DNA from: CBINFS01 sp966250015
GTDB taxonomy: Bacteria; Bacteroidota; Rhodothermia; Rhodothermales; DASSAV01
DNA: 64,000 bases
Direction: 5' to 3'
NCBI GenBank assembly: GCA_966250015.1
Contig: CBINFS010000003.1
Span: 156,505 to 220,504, forward strand
Numbering within the stretch: position 1 is the stretch's first letter; each line of letters opens with the position of its first letter. Of this stretch, positions 63,351 through 64,000 are shown piece after piece. The position numbers and the translations under genes were made by a program. The notes beneath the pieces were generated by a model that was given only the letters and a program-made list of their open reading frames with translations, ran no database searches and was not told the DNA's origin.

Positions 63351-63952
63351 ATCTCTTTTCCAGCTTGGAACGTAGGGGGATGGCCACCGCACCCATCCCC
63401 CTACTCGCTGCGTCAAATTGGGAAGCACGTGAAGGCGCGAAGAAAGGCTGCAATAATGTGGATGAGTGATGTTCGTGCCCTTCCTCCATCCTCAAAGGCC
63501 TCGTTCCATAAAGATCCCTCACCCGTTTCGGTGAATCGGGATGACACGGTGGGGGACTTGCGCAAACCATCAAGCTTGTCATTCCGAGCAGTAGCGAGGA
63601 ATCTTCCCGAAGTGAGACCTTTCTGATTTACACAAGCGGTTGACATAGACGCAACCAATTGCTCCCTTGATAGGGCCTGTCCCGCACTCGAAGTGGAGGG
63701 AGCTATCGCGGAGCGACTGAGGGGTAGACTGTTTTCTCTACAGGAGTCTTTTAGCAACCTTTTCCTGGATCACCGCCTTCGCTGAGATGACGTGTTGTTT
63801 GGTGTTTCTATACCTCAGAACGTCTCGCCTTCGATTCGCATCAGTTCAAACAACAACTAACTTTTGCGTCATCAGAGGACCGTAGTACCATCTCCTTCGC
63901 GTCTCCGCGCCATCGCGTGAGATTTCCTTTGAAGTAGTCCGTAGAAACGGCA
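63351..63952. repeat. Gene-free stretch with composite interspersed repeat, copy 3
   Basis: No convincing coding frame. The segment CACGTGAAGGCGCGAAG (from 63426) is the inverted form of the CTTCGCG..CGCGTGAG element at 63895-63919. Between them lie a TCATTCCGAGCAGTAGCGAG element (63579-63598), GATCACCGCCTTCGCTGAGA (63767-63786) and AACGTCTCGCCTTCGATTCG (63819-63838), which match parts of copies 1 and 2. The whole is about 500 bases with repeat ends in opposite orientation. Confidence 0.72.
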
Positions 63953-63985
63953 CAAAAAAAGCTGCCTGGCGTCCTGCCGGCAGCT
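63953..63985 (-). terminator. Intrinsic terminator of a gene beyond the right edge
   Basis: On the minus strand a seven-pair stem AGCTGCC/GGCAGCT (63979-63985 with 63960-63966) is followed by seven T residues ending at 63954. The transcript it ends must come from a gene to the right of the window. Confidence 0.85.
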
Positions 63986-64000
63986 CCGCTCAACCCCTCA

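Overview
The window reads as a chromosomal segment of a moderately GC-rich, Gram-negative FCB-group bacterium, most likely Rhodothermota/Rhodothermia. This is inferred from the gene set: a HU-SPOR fusion protein, a DUF4292 lipoprotein, an EnvC-like activator, an S46 dipeptidyl peptidase, a PEGA protein, Tat-exported Gfo/Idh/MocA and TIM-barrel enzymes with DUF1080, many exported TPR proteins, and few strong Shine-Dalgarno sites. No phage, insertion sequence, CRISPR array or rRNA was seen. Nearly everything looks like resident chromosome.

Layout. 1-6 kb: ligA (its C-terminus lies off the left edge), a RodZ-like HTH membrane protein, an exported Gfo/Idh/MocA enzyme, a Dabb protein, a DUF1353 protein and an exported hypothetical. 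6-11 kb: a stem-loop-rich non-coding stretch, tRNA-Pro(GGG) with its terminator, a MerR regulator, sbcC, a CvpA-like protein and a GatB/YqeY protein. 11-16 kb: an envelope block with a PEGA protein, a PQQ-propeller lipoprotein and a 991-residue protease-like/propeller/outer-membrane-barrel fusion. 16-20 kb: ptsI, HPr, a polyprenyl synthase and adk in one apparent operon. 20-26 kb: a DUF883-like protein, a LuxC-like acyl-CoA reductase apparently lacking its cysteine, a thioredoxin-fold protein, a sodium:solute symporter and an orphan ParA. 26-29 kb: maf and an aguB-aguA agmatine-to-putrescine pair. 29-33 kb: PfkB, FolB and HDOD genes, then three small DUF883/ElaB-like membrane proteins. 33-41 kb: TPR, beta-barrel, mini-HU, HU-SPOR, ExbB and ExbD genes in one direction, the best candidate for an under-described trans-envelope system. 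41-48 kb: comM, nadK, a CDF exporter, tRNA-Phe, a glycine-rich RRM protein, and an orphan GvpL/F protein with three N-terminal helical repeats. 48-56 kb: a CusF-like lipoprotein, an S46 peptidase, a Tat-exported TIM barrel and Gfo/Idh/MocA pair, a phosphoribosyltransferase, a DUF1080 lipoprotein, GH88 and an SDR, together suggesting 3-keto-glycoside and uronide use. 57-63 kb: a GT4 glycogen synthase, a TPR lipoprotein, a DUF4292 lipoprotein, an EnvC-like protein and an exported RraA-like protein.

Three gene-free stretches (about 28.95-29.2, 46.3-46.5 and 63.4-63.9 kb) share a modular interspersed repeat. One module is inverted in the second copy relative to the first. Intrinsic terminators are clear after tRNA-Pro, the redoxin gene, the DUF883-like cluster, exbD, tRNA-Phe, the RRM gene and the DUF1080 gene. 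A minus-strand terminator at the right edge belongs to a gene outside the window.

Starts were adjusted using Shine-Dalgarno spacing, signal peptides and family length. Several genes use GTG or TTG starts. All functions are inferred from motifs read by eye; no database search was run.
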